The notes: generated by a model from the sequence alone, not told the origin. 64,000 nucleotides of DNA from Sporolactobacillus kofuensis (GCF_024125425.1 NZ_JAMXWN010000013.1:1-64000), one strand, 5' to 3'; counted from the stretch's first letter, positions 8,067 to 17,653 are shown. Numbers and translations are program-made.

Positions 8067-9601
8067 TTCTCATGGTCACTTCCTTTTAAAAGCAAAGTTA
8101 ACCGTGCCCGCCATTCAAGTATTTGTTCTGAATGTGGACGATCTTCTGGTGATTCTTCTCCAGAAAATGCATCGAATTGAAGACCACATTGATCGCAGCA
8201 CAACTTTGGCTTATGTTGCTGCTTTTCTTTATAGAATGACTGATAAAATGCTCTTCGGCATGTGTTGCTGTTAATATAATCCTTCATCACTTTTAAATCA
8301 TTCATTTGAATGATGCGCCGCTCACGGATGATTCTTCGACATTCGTCCAGAATAGACAAGAAACGTTTTTCTCGCGGAACTGCTCGTACTTGTTCATAAA
8401 GAAATCGTGCGGCAGTTTCACTTGCGCCACGTCCTTGCAATGTCTCTAAAAAGTTGTCTTTTGGTTCCGTCTGCAATAATCCTTGATCTAGTTCAACTAA
8501 AACCTGGTGAAGCATTGTGTCATCAGGAAAATTCATATCAATAAATCCAGAAGGGTAACGTTCATCTTGTTCTGTGTAATAAAGGACCGCAAGCCCCTGT
8601 TTTCCATCACGTGATGCGCGTCCTATTTCTTGAAGATAGGCATTCATCGTCCCTGGAAACTGAAAGTGTACGACTAAGCGAATATCTGGCTTATTGATGC
8701 CCATTCCAAATGCGTTCGTGCAACAGAGCACATCGAGTTCTCCATCGAGAAACTGATTTTGAATCTTTCTTCGGTCAACAGCATCCATACCACCGTGGTA
8801 GTACGCTGTACGCAGACCGGTATGTAGACGAATCTGTTCCGCTAGTCGCTCTGTCCAATCACGTGCAGCACAATAGACAATCCCGGGTAAACGAACTTTA
8901 CTCAGTAATTGAATCAATTGGTCAACTTTTTCACTGTTGTCCATAACCTTCTTTACAATCAGAGCAATATTGCTTCGATCCACACTCATTAATAATTGCC
9001 TTACATCTCTTAAGTCCAATGCACGTGCAATATCTACGCGGACACGCTCATCTGCTGTTGCTGTGACAGCAAGACAAGGCGGATACCCGAGTTTTGCTTT
9101 AATTTGAGCCAAATAAAGATAGTCCGGACGAAAATCATGTCCCCATTGTGAGACACAGTGGGCTTCATCGACCACAAACAAAGAAACCTTGGTCCGTTGC
9201 AATACAGCAAGTATTTGTGGTTGTCTAAGCATTTCTGGTGAAATAAACAGAAACCTCAATGTATTTATTTTCTGCAATACACGCTTTCGTTCTTGTGGAT
9301 GCATCAATCCATTCAGTGCTCGCGCTTGTTTTTCACCGATTTTGCGCAATTGATGCACTTGATCTTCCATTAACGAAAGGAGCGGAGAAATGATTAATAC
9401 TAAACCTTCCATCAGATACCCAGGGACTTCATAACAAATCGATTTTCCGCTCCCTGTTGGCATCATCGCAAAGACGTCATGACCATTCAGAACATCCTGG
9501 ATGACTTGCCATTGACCAGCCCTGAATTGTTCATAGCCAAACTTCTCTTTAAGAATCACATGAGCTCGCTTCAGTTTCTGCGTTTCATCTCGAAGTTCCA
9601 C
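8063..9601 (-). CDS. recQ: ATP-dependent DNA helicase RecQ
   Basis: 3'-5' DNA helicase in recombination and repair. Seen: the RecQ motif 0 region (FGYEQFRAGQ), Walker A TGSGKS, DEAH box VVDEAHCVSQWGHDFRPDY, motif III TATAD, motif V/VI GMGINKPDIR and QEIGRASRDGK, and a C-terminal zinc cluster (NTCRRAFYQSFY, CCDQCG). There is no HRDC domain, as in the short B. subtilis RecQ. The GTG at 9601 follows AAAAGGGG and gives 512 residues; an in-frame ATG at 9643 lies deeper in ypbB. It overlaps ypbB by 17 bases. Confidence 0.9.
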   Translation of the reverse strand: MELRDETQKLKRAHVILKEKFGYEQFRAGQWQVIQDVLNGHDVFAMMPTGSGKSICYEVPGYLMEGLVLIISPLLSLMEDQVHQLRKIGEKQARALNGLMHPQERKRVLQKINTLRFLFISPEMLRQPQILAVLQRTKVSLFVVDEAHCVSQWGHDFRPDYLYLAQIKAKLGYPPCLAVTATADERVRVDIARALDLRDVRQLLMSVDRSNIALIVKKVMDNSEKVDQLIQLLSKVRLPGIVYCAARDWTERLAEQIRLHTGLRTAYYHGGMDAVDRRKIQNQFLDGELDVLCCTNAFGMGINKPDIRLVVHFQFPGTMNAYLQEIGRASRDGKQGLAVLYYTEQDERYPSGFIDMNFPDDTMLHQVLVELDQGLLQTEPKDNFLETLQGRGASETAARFLYEQVRAVPREKRFLSILDECRRIIRERRIIQMNDLKVMKDYINSNTCRRAFYQSFYKEKQQHKPKLCCDQCGLQFDAFSGEESPEDRPHSEQILEWRARLTLLLKGSDHEK

Positions 9602-10685
9602 CGAACGTTTCCCCTTTTCGTACAGCATTCCTTGCCAAGGCAAGCCGAATCTGAAAATAGCTTGCCTGAGCTTTGAGTTGACTTTTTATCGCTTTCAGTT
9701 GGCGGGTTTTCGCTGCAGTTGCTGTTTGAATGATCTGAAGTTCCAATTCATCGGTCAAATAGTGGTTGACTTCAAAATTCGGGTCTTTCAAAACGATTTC
9801 AACCAGATGGTCTTCAACTGTGCTTTCTGTCAACCGTCTGCTTCTTGCGACCTCGCCGAGGGATAAACCATCACGAATGCGTTGCAATGTTTCTGCTGCT
9901 GAGCGTGAGAGTCCGCTTCTTTGTGTATGTAATAACTTACTGTTGTATGGAAATTGATCGGGTTTCTCCGCAATCTGTTTCATTACCCGCCGCAAACCCG
10001 ACTTAAAGAGCAAACGACATTCATAATTGTCCCTGTCCGTTAATACCGCTATTTGACGAATCGTTAAACCATTTTTTTTAAAACCGGTGAGCTGAGATAC
10101 GAGCAAGTCAGCTTCTTTTGAAGGACAATTCGAGAGCAAGCGTACAAGTTCCTCATAAAAGCGATTGGCTAAATCATGACGACTTAGCGTTGTGCTCAGG
10201 AGGCATCGACGAACACTTTCTGTCACACTTGGCACATGCGTCAAGGGTAGGTAAGCTTGTTGATGATGCACCAATGCTGAAAGGGATTGCACCATTAACT
10301 GAAGCTTCAACCAATATTGGCTTTCATCATTGATGTAATCAGTTAACCTCAGCCCGTCCGGGAACAGATTCGTCTTTTGACCAGCAAGTGCTTCATTCCC
10401 CATTTGCGTCAATATATAGTGATGACTATTATCATTTTTGGGGCAAATCCAACCTGCATGTTGGCATTCCATGATTAACGAATCAAACTCCATGCGGTCA
10501 AGATCCTCACACGTATGAAAAAAAGGTTCCACATGAAAAAGATAACTGTCTTGGATACTTTGTGCAGATTTCTTACCCTTTAACAGATGATAAATTCCGG
10601 AGATCGTGCGTTCACCTTGAAAACAATGAATTAAATATAGGATCAGTTCATCGCGGTAGAGCAATTTGTTCGACTCCTCAATCAT
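9585..10685 (-). CDS. ypbB: Helix-turn-helix protein YpbB
   Basis: A 366-residue protein of the YpbB family, cotranscribed with recQ in Bacillus and thought to work with it, because its C-terminal helix-turn-helix region resembles the RQC/HRDC portion missing from short RecQ proteins. The C-terminal part contains the segment GLSLGEVARSRRLTESTVEDH, a winged-helix type recognition motif, and the N-terminus has ISGIYHLLKGKKSAQSIQD, shared with B. subtilis YpbB. The function is inferred. It opens the ypbB-recQ-ypbD operon. Confidence 0.8.
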   Translation of the reverse strand: MIEESNKLLYRDELILYLIHCFQGERTISGIYHLLKGKKSAQSIQDSYLFHVEPFFHTCEDLDRMEFDSLIMECQHAGWICPKNDNSHHYILTQMGNEALAGQKTNLFPDGLRLTDYINDESQYWLKLQLMVQSLSALVHHQQAYLPLTHVPSVTESVRRCLLSTTLSRHDLANRFYEELVRLLSNCPSKEADLLVSQLTGFKKNGLTIRQIAVLTDRDNYECRLLFKSGLRRVMKQIAEKPDQFPYNSKLLHTQRSGLSRSAAETLQRIRDGLSLGEVARSRRLTESTVEDHLVEIVLKDPNFEVNHYLTDELELQIIQTATAAKTRQLKAIKSQLKAQASYFQIRLALARNAVRKGETFGGTSR

Positions 10686-10796
10686 GTGTTCCTTTTATTC
10701 TACCTTTTTTTAAACTAATTTTCGATAAGTGTTAACCAATGCTCCTTTAACGACTATTGAAATGGAGGAAGAGCTTCATTAGAATAATAGGGGTAG

Positions 10797-11084
<288 letters not shown>

Positions 11085-11117
11085 GTAAAAGCCTGCTCGT
11101 ACCATTAGATAAGCGAT

Positions 11118-11158
11118 AAAAAAGAGAAATGAAGATGAGCTCCATTTCTCTTTTTTAT
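11118..11158. terminator. Bidirectional terminator between fer and resE
   Basis: AAAAAGAGAAATG (11119-11131) can pair with CATTTCTCTTTTT (11143-11155). A- and T-runs flank both sides, so it can serve the convergent genes fer and resE. Confidence 0.75.
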
Positions 11159-11164
11159 ATTATT

Positions 11165-12961
11165 TTATTTACCTCCGGTCTCTTCCACCTGTGAGAGAGT
11201 AAATTGAAATGTTGTCCCCTCACCTTGAATGCTGTTTACACTAATTTCTCCACCATGAGCCTCGACAATATGCTTTGCAATTGCAAGGCCAAGACCCGTT
11301 CCCGCTTTTCCTCTCGTTCGTGCTTTATCCGCTTTATAAAAGCGTTCAAAAACAAAGGGGATATCTTCCTGTGCGATGCCGACACCAGAGTCTTTAACAT
11401 AGACGTGAAGCAGATCTTCTTCGATGTTCGCCCAAACGACAACGACACCGTCTTTTCGTGTATGGCGTATGGCATTATCAATCAAATTGGTCATCACTTG
11501 CTCCACTCGGTCAGGATCGAGTAGAAAAGATGTTCCCTCAAGTTGTTGACTATCCGCCTGAAGCCTTATGCCCGCTTCATTCGCTAAGTTGCTAAATTTC
11601 ATCACGACATGCTTAAAGAAATCGCCGATATCGATACTGCGTCGATCCAATTGAAAATGGCCGGTTTCTAATTTCGCTAGATCAAGAAGTTCATTGACCA
11701 AACGGCCCATTCGTTTAGATTCATCAAGTATGATTTGTGCCATGTCCTTTTTCCCTTGAGCAGTTTCTGCAATATCATCAATAATTGCTTCACTGTAGCC
11801 TTGCATCATCGCGATTGGTGTTCTAAGTTCATGACTAACGTTTGCGACAAAACTTCGAATCATTTCATCATTGTGACGTTCTTCGGTCATATCTCTCAAA
11901 ACTGCAACCGCACCGCGAATTTTATTGGAGTCATAGAGCGGTTTCATAATTACAACCCAAATTCTTCCTTTTACTGTTATCTCTTGAATCTTCTGCACAC
12001 CATCGGCAGAAACTTTGAGAAGCAAATCACGCAGAATAGTTGGGGTTTGGAGATTCTCCGTATCCTGTCTTTGTTCGTAATTCCACGAATAAACAAAATG
12101 ATCTGCAGGCGGGTTACTCGCTGCGATCTTTGCATCCGTATCAATAAGAAGAACACCATCCGCCATATTTTGCAAAATACCCGCAAGCTGCTCTTTTTCT
12201 TGATGAAGTGCTGTCATATTTTCTTTAAGCTTTTTTCTCATATTATTAAACGCTATAGCAAGATCGCCAACTTCATCCCGTGTGATCACAGGAACAGTAA
12301 TATCAAAGTTACCTAAGGCAACCTGGAGCGCTGCTTTTCGCATTCTCCGCAGCGGAGCGCCTATTCTGGTTGAGAGAAAAAAAGCAAAGAACGTCGTAAG
12401 CAAAATGGACAATCCGGCACAAATATAGATAAGCTTCTTCGATTGATCAAGTGCATTTTGTGCAATTTGAACAGGTTGGATAATATAAACCGCACCAAAC
12501 TCGGTAGAAGAAACACGTACAGGAACGCCAACAATGAGCAATCGTTGCATTTTGATGCCGTGATCGGTTTTTACCCGGAAACTACTCATTTTATTGACTT
12601 TTCGCCCAGAAAACACCTGTTTGAGCGTTCTGTCTTTCTCGAAGAGCCTCTGAGTTAAACCCGTTTCTGCTTGACCTTTTGGTCCCTTCCAGACATGATG
12701 ATTCATGATTAGCACATAACTGGAATCATAGACATCAACAATATCAGAAACTGAATTCAATAGCTCATTCATCGAGCGTCCGTCCGAATGTTCGAGCATC
12801 CGTTCGGCTTTTACGCCGATCTTCTCCATCTGTTGTTCCGCCTGCTGAATGTTACTGTTTTCAAAGAACTGAAGCAGGAAAAGCGTTAAGAAAAGTAGAA
12901 CAATCGTGACAATCACAATAATTGTCGCCCAAAGTTTACCAATAATACTTCTCCAAATCAT
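11165..12961 (-). CDS. resE: Sensor histidine kinase ResE
   Basis: Membrane sensor kinase of the ResDE system that responds to oxygen limitation and nitric oxide in Bacillus. Domains of the 598-residue protein: TM1 (about 10-30), extracytoplasmic sensor (about 31-175), TM2 (about 178-198), HAMP, PAS (about 255-365), HisKA with phospho-acceptor VSHELRTP, and HATPase (NLIDNAIRH, DSGVGI, GTGLGLAI). It overlaps resD by 4 bases (ATGA). The usual neighbours resABC are absent. Confidence 0.9.
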   Translation of the reverse strand: MIWRSIIGKLWATIIVIVTIVLLFLTLFLLQFFENSNIQQAEQQMEKIGVKAERMLEHSDGRSMNELLNSVSDIVDVYDSSYVLIMNHHVWKGPKGQAETGLTQRLFEKDRTLKQVFSGRKVNKMSSFRVKTDHGIKMQRLLIVGVPVRVSSTEFGAVYIIQPVQIAQNALDQSKKLIYICAGLSILLTTFFAFFLSTRIGAPLRRMRKAALQVALGNFDITVPVITRDEVGDLAIAFNNMRKKLKENMTALHQEKEQLAGILQNMADGVLLIDTDAKIAASNPPADHFVYSWNYEQRQDTENLQTPTILRDLLLKVSADGVQKIQEITVKGRIWVVIMKPLYDSNKIRGAVAVLRDMTEERHNDEMIRSFVANVSHELRTPIAMMQGYSEAIIDDIAETAQGKKDMAQIILDESKRMGRLVNELLDLAKLETGHFQLDRRSIDIGDFFKHVVMKFSNLANEAGIRLQADSQQLEGTSFLLDPDRVEQVMTNLIDNAIRHTRKDGVVVVWANIEEDLLHVYVKDSGVGIAQEDIPFVFERFYKADKARTRGKAGTGLGLAIAKHIVEAHGGEISVNSIQGEGTTFQFTLSQVEETGGK

Positions 12962-13680
12962 GCTTTTGAATCAGCCTCAATTTTATAGCCAACGCCCCAT
13001 ACGGTAACAATCATTTCTGCTGCTTCTTCCGAAACGTGGTTCAGTTTTTCACGAAGCCGTTTTACATGTGTATCAACAGTTCTTAAATCACCAAAAAATT
13101 CATAATTCCACACGTCCTTGAGCAATTGCTCACGTGAGAAGACTTTATCGGGATTCTGCGCCAAGTAATAAAGTAATTCATATTCCTTCGGCGTTAGATT
13201 GACTTCCATTTGATCAACCTTAACGCGATGTGCGTCGTGATCAATGATCAAATGCGGAAAGACAATAACATTTTTCGTCGTAGTTTCAGTTTCCAAAAAC
13301 TTCGTCTTCGATGATCGGCGCAATAATGCTTTTACGCGCAACACCACTTCGCGTGGACTAAAGGGCTTCACAATATAATCGTCAGTGCCTACCTCAAATC
13401 CTTGAACGCGGTTTGCTTCCTCACCTTTTGCAGTCAGCATAATAACCGGCGTTGCTTTCGACTCGCGTAGTTTTTCACACACTTCAACGCCATCCATTCC
13501 AGGCAACATCAAATCAAGAAGAATTAAATCATAATCTTTATCCAAAGCCATTTGCAGAGCTGTTTCCCCATCCCCGGCTTCATCAATCGAATAATTTTCC
13601 CGCTCTAAGTACATTTTTACAAGTTTGCGAATTCTTTCTTCATCATCAACAACCAATATCGTCGACTTCTGCTCTTCCAT
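12958..13680 (-). CDS. resD: Response regulator ResD
   Basis: OmpR/PhoB-type transcription factor, partner of ResE. The receiver domain begins with ILVVDDEERIRKLV and carries the phospho-accepting aspartate in LILLDLMLPGMDG, plus MLTAKG and VKPFSP. The winged-helix domain ends with TVDTHVKRLREKL and VWGVGYK. The ATG at 13680 is chosen over an upstream start because AAGGGAGGATCTGG precedes it, giving 240 residues, equal to B. subtilis ResD. The targets in this organism cannot be the adjacent cytochrome c genes, which are missing. Confidence 0.9.
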   Translation of the reverse strand: MEEQKSTILVVDDEERIRKLVKMYLERENYSIDEAGDGETALQMALDKDYDLILLDLMLPGMDGVEVCEKLRESKATPVIMLTAKGEEANRVQGFEVGTDDYIVKPFSPREVVLRVKALLRRSSKTKFLETETTTKNVIVFPHLIIDHDAHRVKVDQMEVNLTPKEYELLYYLAQNPDKVFSREQLLKDVWNYEFFGDLRTVDTHVKRLREKLNHVSEEAAEMIVTVWGVGYKIEADSKA

Positions 13681-13906
13681 CCAGATCCTCCCTTTTCCGG
13701 CCAAATCCTTATATCTCTTCTGATTCTGTTTCCGTATATACATGAACATTTTCTATTTCTATAATGGCTTCGTGTGCTGCTCAACCTTTCCGAAAACCCG
13801 TTAAACAGGAACTATGCAAATAATACACGATTCGACTATTTTTGCATATGTGTCAATCCTATGTCTTATTTTAAACAATTTCTTTAAAAAATACAGTATA
13901 AATTAT

Positions 13907-14629
13907 TTAAGACTGACGTGTGTTATGCATTAATGTCTTCACTTCATGCGGTTTTAATTCTCTGCTCTCTCCTGGGTGAAGCCCGTTCAAGCCAAGAAAA
14001 CCATAACGTTCCCGTTTCAGTTTGCGCACATGAATATGAAGTGCTTCAAACATACGACGAACTTGGCGATTACGTCCTTCATGTATGGTTAACTGAACAG
14101 AGGCTGTTTTCTTTTCTTTATCGGAGGCAATCAGCTGAACGCGTGCTTTTGCCGTCATTCCATCCTCCAGCTTGATCCCCACTGCCAATTGGCGCAATTG
14201 ATCATTGCTTGGTATTGGCGTTACATTTGCTATGTATGTTTTGTCAAATTCAAAGCTTGGGTGCATCAGTCGGTTTGCAAGTTCCCCATCATTTGTCAGC
14301 AATAGCGCGCCGGATGTATCATAATCAAGACGCCCCACGGGGAAAATTCGTTCCGGTACATGCTTAAAAAAGTCAACAACCGTCGTTCGATTGCGATCAT
14401 CTTTCACACTAGAGATCACACCTGTTGGCTTGTATAACAGATAGTAGACCAGTTGTTCCTTATCTATTGGAACACCGTTTACCGTAACTTTGTCATTATT
14501 TGATACTTTTGTGCCAAGCTCAGTGACCGTTTGGCCATTCACCTGTACTTTACCTTCTAATATCAATTGTTCTGCTTTTCGCCGCGAAGCAAGTCCTGCT
14601 CGGGCGATCACTTTTTGTAATCGTTCCAT
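13907..14629 (-). CDS. rluB: 23S rRNA pseudouridine synthase RluB
   Basis: Isomerises uridine 2605 (E. coli numbering) of 23S rRNA to pseudouridine. The 240-residue protein has an N-terminal S4 RNA-binding domain (MERLQKVIARAGLASRRKAE) and the RsuA/RluB catalytic core with the aspartate motif GRLDYDTSGALLLTNDG. The C-terminal motif EGRNRQVRRMFEALHIHV is also typical. ATG is preceded by GAGGTGGAAGG. It sits between resD and spmB as in B. subtilis, without resABC. Confidence 0.92.
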   Translation of the reverse strand: MERLQKVIARAGLASRRKAEQLILEGKVQVNGQTVTELGTKVSNNDKVTVNGVPIDKEQLVYYLLYKPTGVISSVKDDRNRTTVVDFFKHVPERIFPVGRLDYDTSGALLLTNDGELANRLMHPSFEFDKTYIANVTPIPSNDQLRQLAVGIKLEDGMTAKARVQLIASDKEKKTASVQLTIHEGRNRQVRRMFEALHIHVRKLKRERYGFLGLNGLHPGESRELKPHEVKTLMHNTRQS

Positions 14630-14724
14630 CCTTCCACCTCAGAGCTATCATACCGCGCCAAAAATCTTTTCTCAAGTTTCATTTAATAGTCACTTAATCG
14701 AGAAAAAACGTTCAAAAACTACTT

Positions 14725-14859
14725 TGTCCTTAGTTTGCTTCAATTGTGCTACGATTACTCGCTTGCCGCGGGCGATCCGTGAGCCTCCTCATACAGGCAA
14801 AAATCTGCGGGGTCTCACTGGTTCGCTGATCCCACAGGCGTCTCCCATTTTCGCTCCAT
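14725..14859. repeat. Dispersed repeat, full copy A
   Basis: About 135 bp: TGTCCTTAGTTTGCTTCAAT at the left edge, then TCGCTTGCCGCGGGCGATCC, CTGCGGGGTCTCACTGGTTC and a right edge TTCGCTCCAT. It shares nearly every position with copy B at 14921. GC-rich against AT-rich flanks and with internal palindromic cores (CCGCGG). No coding potential. This fills the rluB-spmB gap (14630-15137) together with copy B. Confidence 0.9.
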
Positions 14860-14920
14860 GTTGAGGTAAAAAGTTTTATTTTTTCTCGTCTTTTGATGGA
14901 TAACTGAGCAACATACATAC

Positions 14921-15054
14921 TGTCCTTAGTTTGCTTCAATTGCGCTATGATTGCTCGCTTGCCGCGGGCGATCCGTGAGCCTCCTGGTACAGGCAAAATC
15001 TGCGGGGTCTCACTGGTTCGCTGATCCCGCAGGCGTCTCGCATCTTCGCTCCAT
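14921..15054. repeat. Dispersed repeat, full copy B
   Basis: Direct copy of repeat A, 196 bp further right, differing at a few positions only (for example GTGCTACGATTACTC against GCGCTATGATTGCTC). It ends CTGATCCCGCAGGCGTCTCG followed by CATCTTCGCTCCAT. Partial copies are found at 19355, 30376, 32684, 39962 and, inverted, 53809. Confidence 0.9.
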
Positions 15055-15137
15055 TTTTCGATTTTTAGAAAGGGGGCCTCTATTCATGATGTTGTTTCCG
15101 AATGTTGCGCCCCTCACACCCGTTTCAGCTCATTTCA

Positions 15138-15668
15138 TTACCCAAACACCAAGGAGACAATCCATACGGCACAGATGACGCCGCATAAGTCTGCCAGCAA
15201 GCCAACTTTAAGTGCATCGCTACTCCGGTGGATCCCGACAGCGCCAAAATAAACGGTAACTACATAAAATGTTGTATCCGTACTTCCTTGCATCACAGAA
15301 GCCAAACGCCCAATAAATGAGTCAGCTCCATAGGTCTGAATCAGATCACTCATTAAGCCGAGTGCACCGGTTCCTGAGATTGGGCGAAGGAGTGCTAAAG
15401 GAACCACTTCCGGTGGCATTCCAATGGCCGCGAGTAGTGGTTGAAGTAAATGAACGAACGCATCCATCGCTCCGGATGCACGAAACACACCGACTGCGGC
15501 AAGCATACCAACGAGAAAGGGCATAATGGATACGGCTAGCGAGAAACCCTCTTTCCCACCTTCAACAAACGCTTCATATGCAGGCACTTTCTTGAGCGTC
15601 CCATAGAGAAGGATTATGGCAATTAAGCATGGAAGTAACCAGGTTGAAAGTACTGTCACAGCACCCAT
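15138..15668 (-). CDS. spmB: Spore maturation protein SpmB
   Basis: Membrane protein required with SpmA for full dehydration of the spore core. It has a nucleoside-transporter-like (Gate) domain, several hydrophobic segments over 176 residues, and the family motifs FRASGAMD, RPISGTGALG and GSTDTTFYVVTVYFG. The ATG at 15668 follows AAAGGGGAG and yields the length of the B. subtilis protein (178). The start lies 1 base after the spmA stop, in the spmA-spmB pair downstream of dacB. Confidence 0.92.
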   Translation of the reverse strand: MGAVTVLSTWLLPCLIAIILLYGTLKKVPAYEAFVEGGKEGFSLAVSIMPFLVGMLAAVGVFRASGAMDAFVHLLQPLLAAIGMPPEVVPLALLRPISGTGALGLMSDLIQTYGADSFIGRLASVMQGSTDTTFYVVTVYFGAVGIHRSSDALKVGLLADLCGVICAVWIVSLVFG

Positions 15669-15669
15669 C

Positions 15670-16263
15670 CTATTTTCTCCCCTTTCTGGTTCGGCGATAA
15701 TAAAAAAAACGATCAATCAGTAATGCAGCAAGTGTCGTGCAGCAAGTCGCGATAAGCGTAGGGCCGACGATATCAGTAGGCGAAACCGCATTATACTTCA
15801 TCCTGATTGCAATCACCGTCGTCGGAACAAGTGTCAGTCCGGAAGTGTTAAGCGCCAATAGTGTGATCATCGAACGGCTTGGTGTAGAGCGGCCACCATT
15901 CAATTTTTTTAGTTCTTCCATCGCTTTTATCCCCATTGGTGTGGCAGCATTTCCCAATCCAAACATATTGGCAATTGTATTCGACAAGATGTAACCCATA
16001 GCTGGATGGTCCGGTGGTACTTCAGGAAATATTTTTCTCATGATGGGGCGGAATAAGCTACTCAACTTCTCAAGCAGGCCAGATTTCTCTGCAATTTTCA
16101 TCAGACCTAACCAAAAGATAAGAATACTAATCAAACCAATACAGATTTCGATCGCAGCAGAAGCGGATGCAAAGAGTTCCTTGTTGACTTCGTCAATCGT
16201 TCCATGAATGGCAGCATAGATCAAACCGATAAGAAATAAGGCAACCCAAATAATATTAATCAT
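15670..16263 (-). CDS. spmA: Spore maturation protein SpmA
   Basis: Partner of SpmB in spore core dehydration, 197 residues, polytopic membrane protein of the nucleoside-recognition (Gate) family. Recognisable motifs: LGLMKIAEKSGL, YILSNTIANMFGLGNAATP and ALNTSGLTLVPTTVIAIR. It starts 5 bases after the dacB stop, so dacB, spmA and spmB form one operon, as in B. subtilis, where it is read by sigma-E in the mother cell. Confidence 0.92.
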   Translation of the reverse strand: MINIIWVALFLIGLIYAAIHGTIDEVNKELFASASAAIEICIGLISILIFWLGLMKIAEKSGLLEKLSSLFRPIMRKIFPEVPPDHPAMGYILSNTIANMFGLGNAATPMGIKAMEELKKLNGGRSTPSRSMITLLALNTSGLTLVPTTVIAIRMKYNAVSPTDIVGPTLIATCCTTLAALLIDRFFYYRRTRKGRK

Positions 16264-16268
16264 ATGCG

Positions 16269-17399
16269 CTACCGACTTTCTCCGGTCATAATTGCATGAA
16301 GAAAACCATTAAATCGTGACCAGAAGCCTGATTTTTTCTTTGCGTTTTGTTGATAATAAACAGGAACAGAGGCAAGCGCGTTATGGTTAACTTTAATTGT
16401 CAGTCTCCCCACTGGTCCTTCTGGTTGCCAATGCTTCTCATGGTGCAGATTCAGCAATACCAAGCTTTTCCGAACTGATTTTTGCTCATCTTTCGTAAGC
16501 GGGAGTGTAAGTACACGATCGATGACTAACTTTCCACTATAAAATGAGGCAACCCTTGCCTTCAGTTTTCCCTTTCTTGTTAATTGAACAGGTTTATAAT
16601 TTGCAAATGCCCATTCAAATAAACTCTGATGATCCTTCCAGTCGTCACCATCATTTAACGTAACCACAATCAAATCCAGACCGTTCTTTGAAGCTGTTGA
16701 AATCAACGTTCTTCTCGCTTTTTTAGTAAATCCTGTCTTTCCACCTGTCGCATATTTATATAAATGGAGCATTTTATTTTTATTTTTCCAAACACGAGAA
16801 ACTTCTTTATTGGTTGCTGGTACACGATGAATGCGCGTACCGGCAATTTTTCTAAATTGTGCATTTCCCATTGCATAACGCATTAAAAGGGCCATATCAT
16901 ACGCAGTAGAATAATGATCGAGATGTTCTAGACCATTTGGATTCATAAAGTGGGAATCCATCATGCCCAGCTCTCGTGCTTTTTCATTCATTATCAGCAC
17001 AAATCCTGATTCACTTCCAGATACTGCTTCAGCAATCGCCCGCGAGGCATCATTCCCAGAACGGAGCATCAGTCCATAGACAAGTTCCTTGAGTTTAATC
17101 CTTTCCCCCGCCTTCAGGTATATCGAAGAACCTTCTGTTCTGAGTGCCTCTTGACTGACTGTCACCTTCCGATTCATTTTCCCTGATTCAATGGCAATGA
17201 TCGCTGTCATTACTTTTGTAATGCTTGCTATTGGTAACTTTTCATTGCTGTTCTGCTTGAATAGGACACGTCCTGATGCTTGATCCATGAGTATGGCTGA
17301 TTGTGCGGACACAGATGGTCCGTCCGCTCGCGCCACATTCGGAATGAAGGAAAAGATGAGTAGCAAGCAAAACATAAAAAAACAAGCTCTCTTTATCAT
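16269..17399 (-). CDS. dacB: D-alanyl-D-alanine carboxypeptidase DacB (sporulation PBP5*)
   Basis: Trims stem peptides of spore cortex peptidoglycan and so controls cross-linking. Signal peptide (about residues 1-27), then an S11 peptidase domain with SITK (SxxK nucleophile), SGN and KTG (in GGKTGFTK), followed by a C-terminal beta domain and an amphipathic membrane-anchoring end. The ATG at 17399 begins the signal peptide; the frame is open to 17480 without signal. 376 residues. First gene of dacB-spmA-spmB. Confidence 0.9.
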   Translation of the reverse strand: MIKRACFFMFCLLLIFSFIPNVARADGPSVSAQSAILMDQASGRVLFKQNSNEKLPIASITKVMTAIIAIESGKMNRKVTVSQEALRTEGSSIYLKAGERIKLKELVYGLMLRSGNDASRAIAEAVSGSESGFVLIMNEKARELGMMDSHFMNPNGLEHLDHYSTAYDMALLMRYAMGNAQFRKIAGTRIHRVPATNKEVSRVWKNKNKMLHLYKYATGGKTGFTKKARRTLISTASKNGLDLIVVTLNDGDDWKDHQSLFEWAFANYKPVQLTRKGKLKARVASFYSGKLVIDRVLTLPLTKDEQKSVRKSLVLLNLHHEKHWQPEGPVGRLTIKVNHNALASVPVYYQQNAKKKSGFWSRFNGFLHAIMTGESR

Positions 17400-17533
17400 G
17401 ATCCCCACAATTTCCATCCCCTGTTCTGATCGATTTAAGATCTTTCCTACAAGGGATAAAGCACCGGGAGGATCAGGCATAAGATAGCCTGGTCATCTCA
17501 AATCATTACATTGAAACGTAAATGTACACGATT

Positions 17534-17574
17534 CCCGGATAACTTGGACACCCTTCACTACAAGTTATGCCGGG
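17534..17574. repeat. Inverted repeat overlapping the dacB promoter candidate
   Basis: CCCGGATAACTTG (17534-17546) pairs with CAAGTTATGCCGGG (17561-17574), one bulged base, 14-base loop. There is no T-run after it, so it is not an obvious terminator. The right arm covers the predicted -10 element of the dacB promoter. Confidence 0.75.
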
Positions 17575-17589
17575 ACAAACAGAATATGA
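17564..17589 (-). promoter_or_regulatory. Candidate sigma-E promoter of dacB-spmAB
   Basis: On the minus strand TCATATT (17589-17583), a 13-base spacer and CATAAC (17569-17564) fit the sigma-E pattern, though the spacer is one base short. dacB is a sigma-E gene in B. subtilis. Confidence 0.4.
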
Positions 17590-17653
17590 TTCATGACTTG
17601 ACTTTCAATTCAAATGTAAACACCAGCGATCTGAAAGAGGATCATCCAGAAGA

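Noticed and set aside
14730-15178. Reading frames across the rluB-spmB gap on both strands
   Set aside because: They are created by the GC-rich repeat copies and overlap each other; no homology or ribosome sites.
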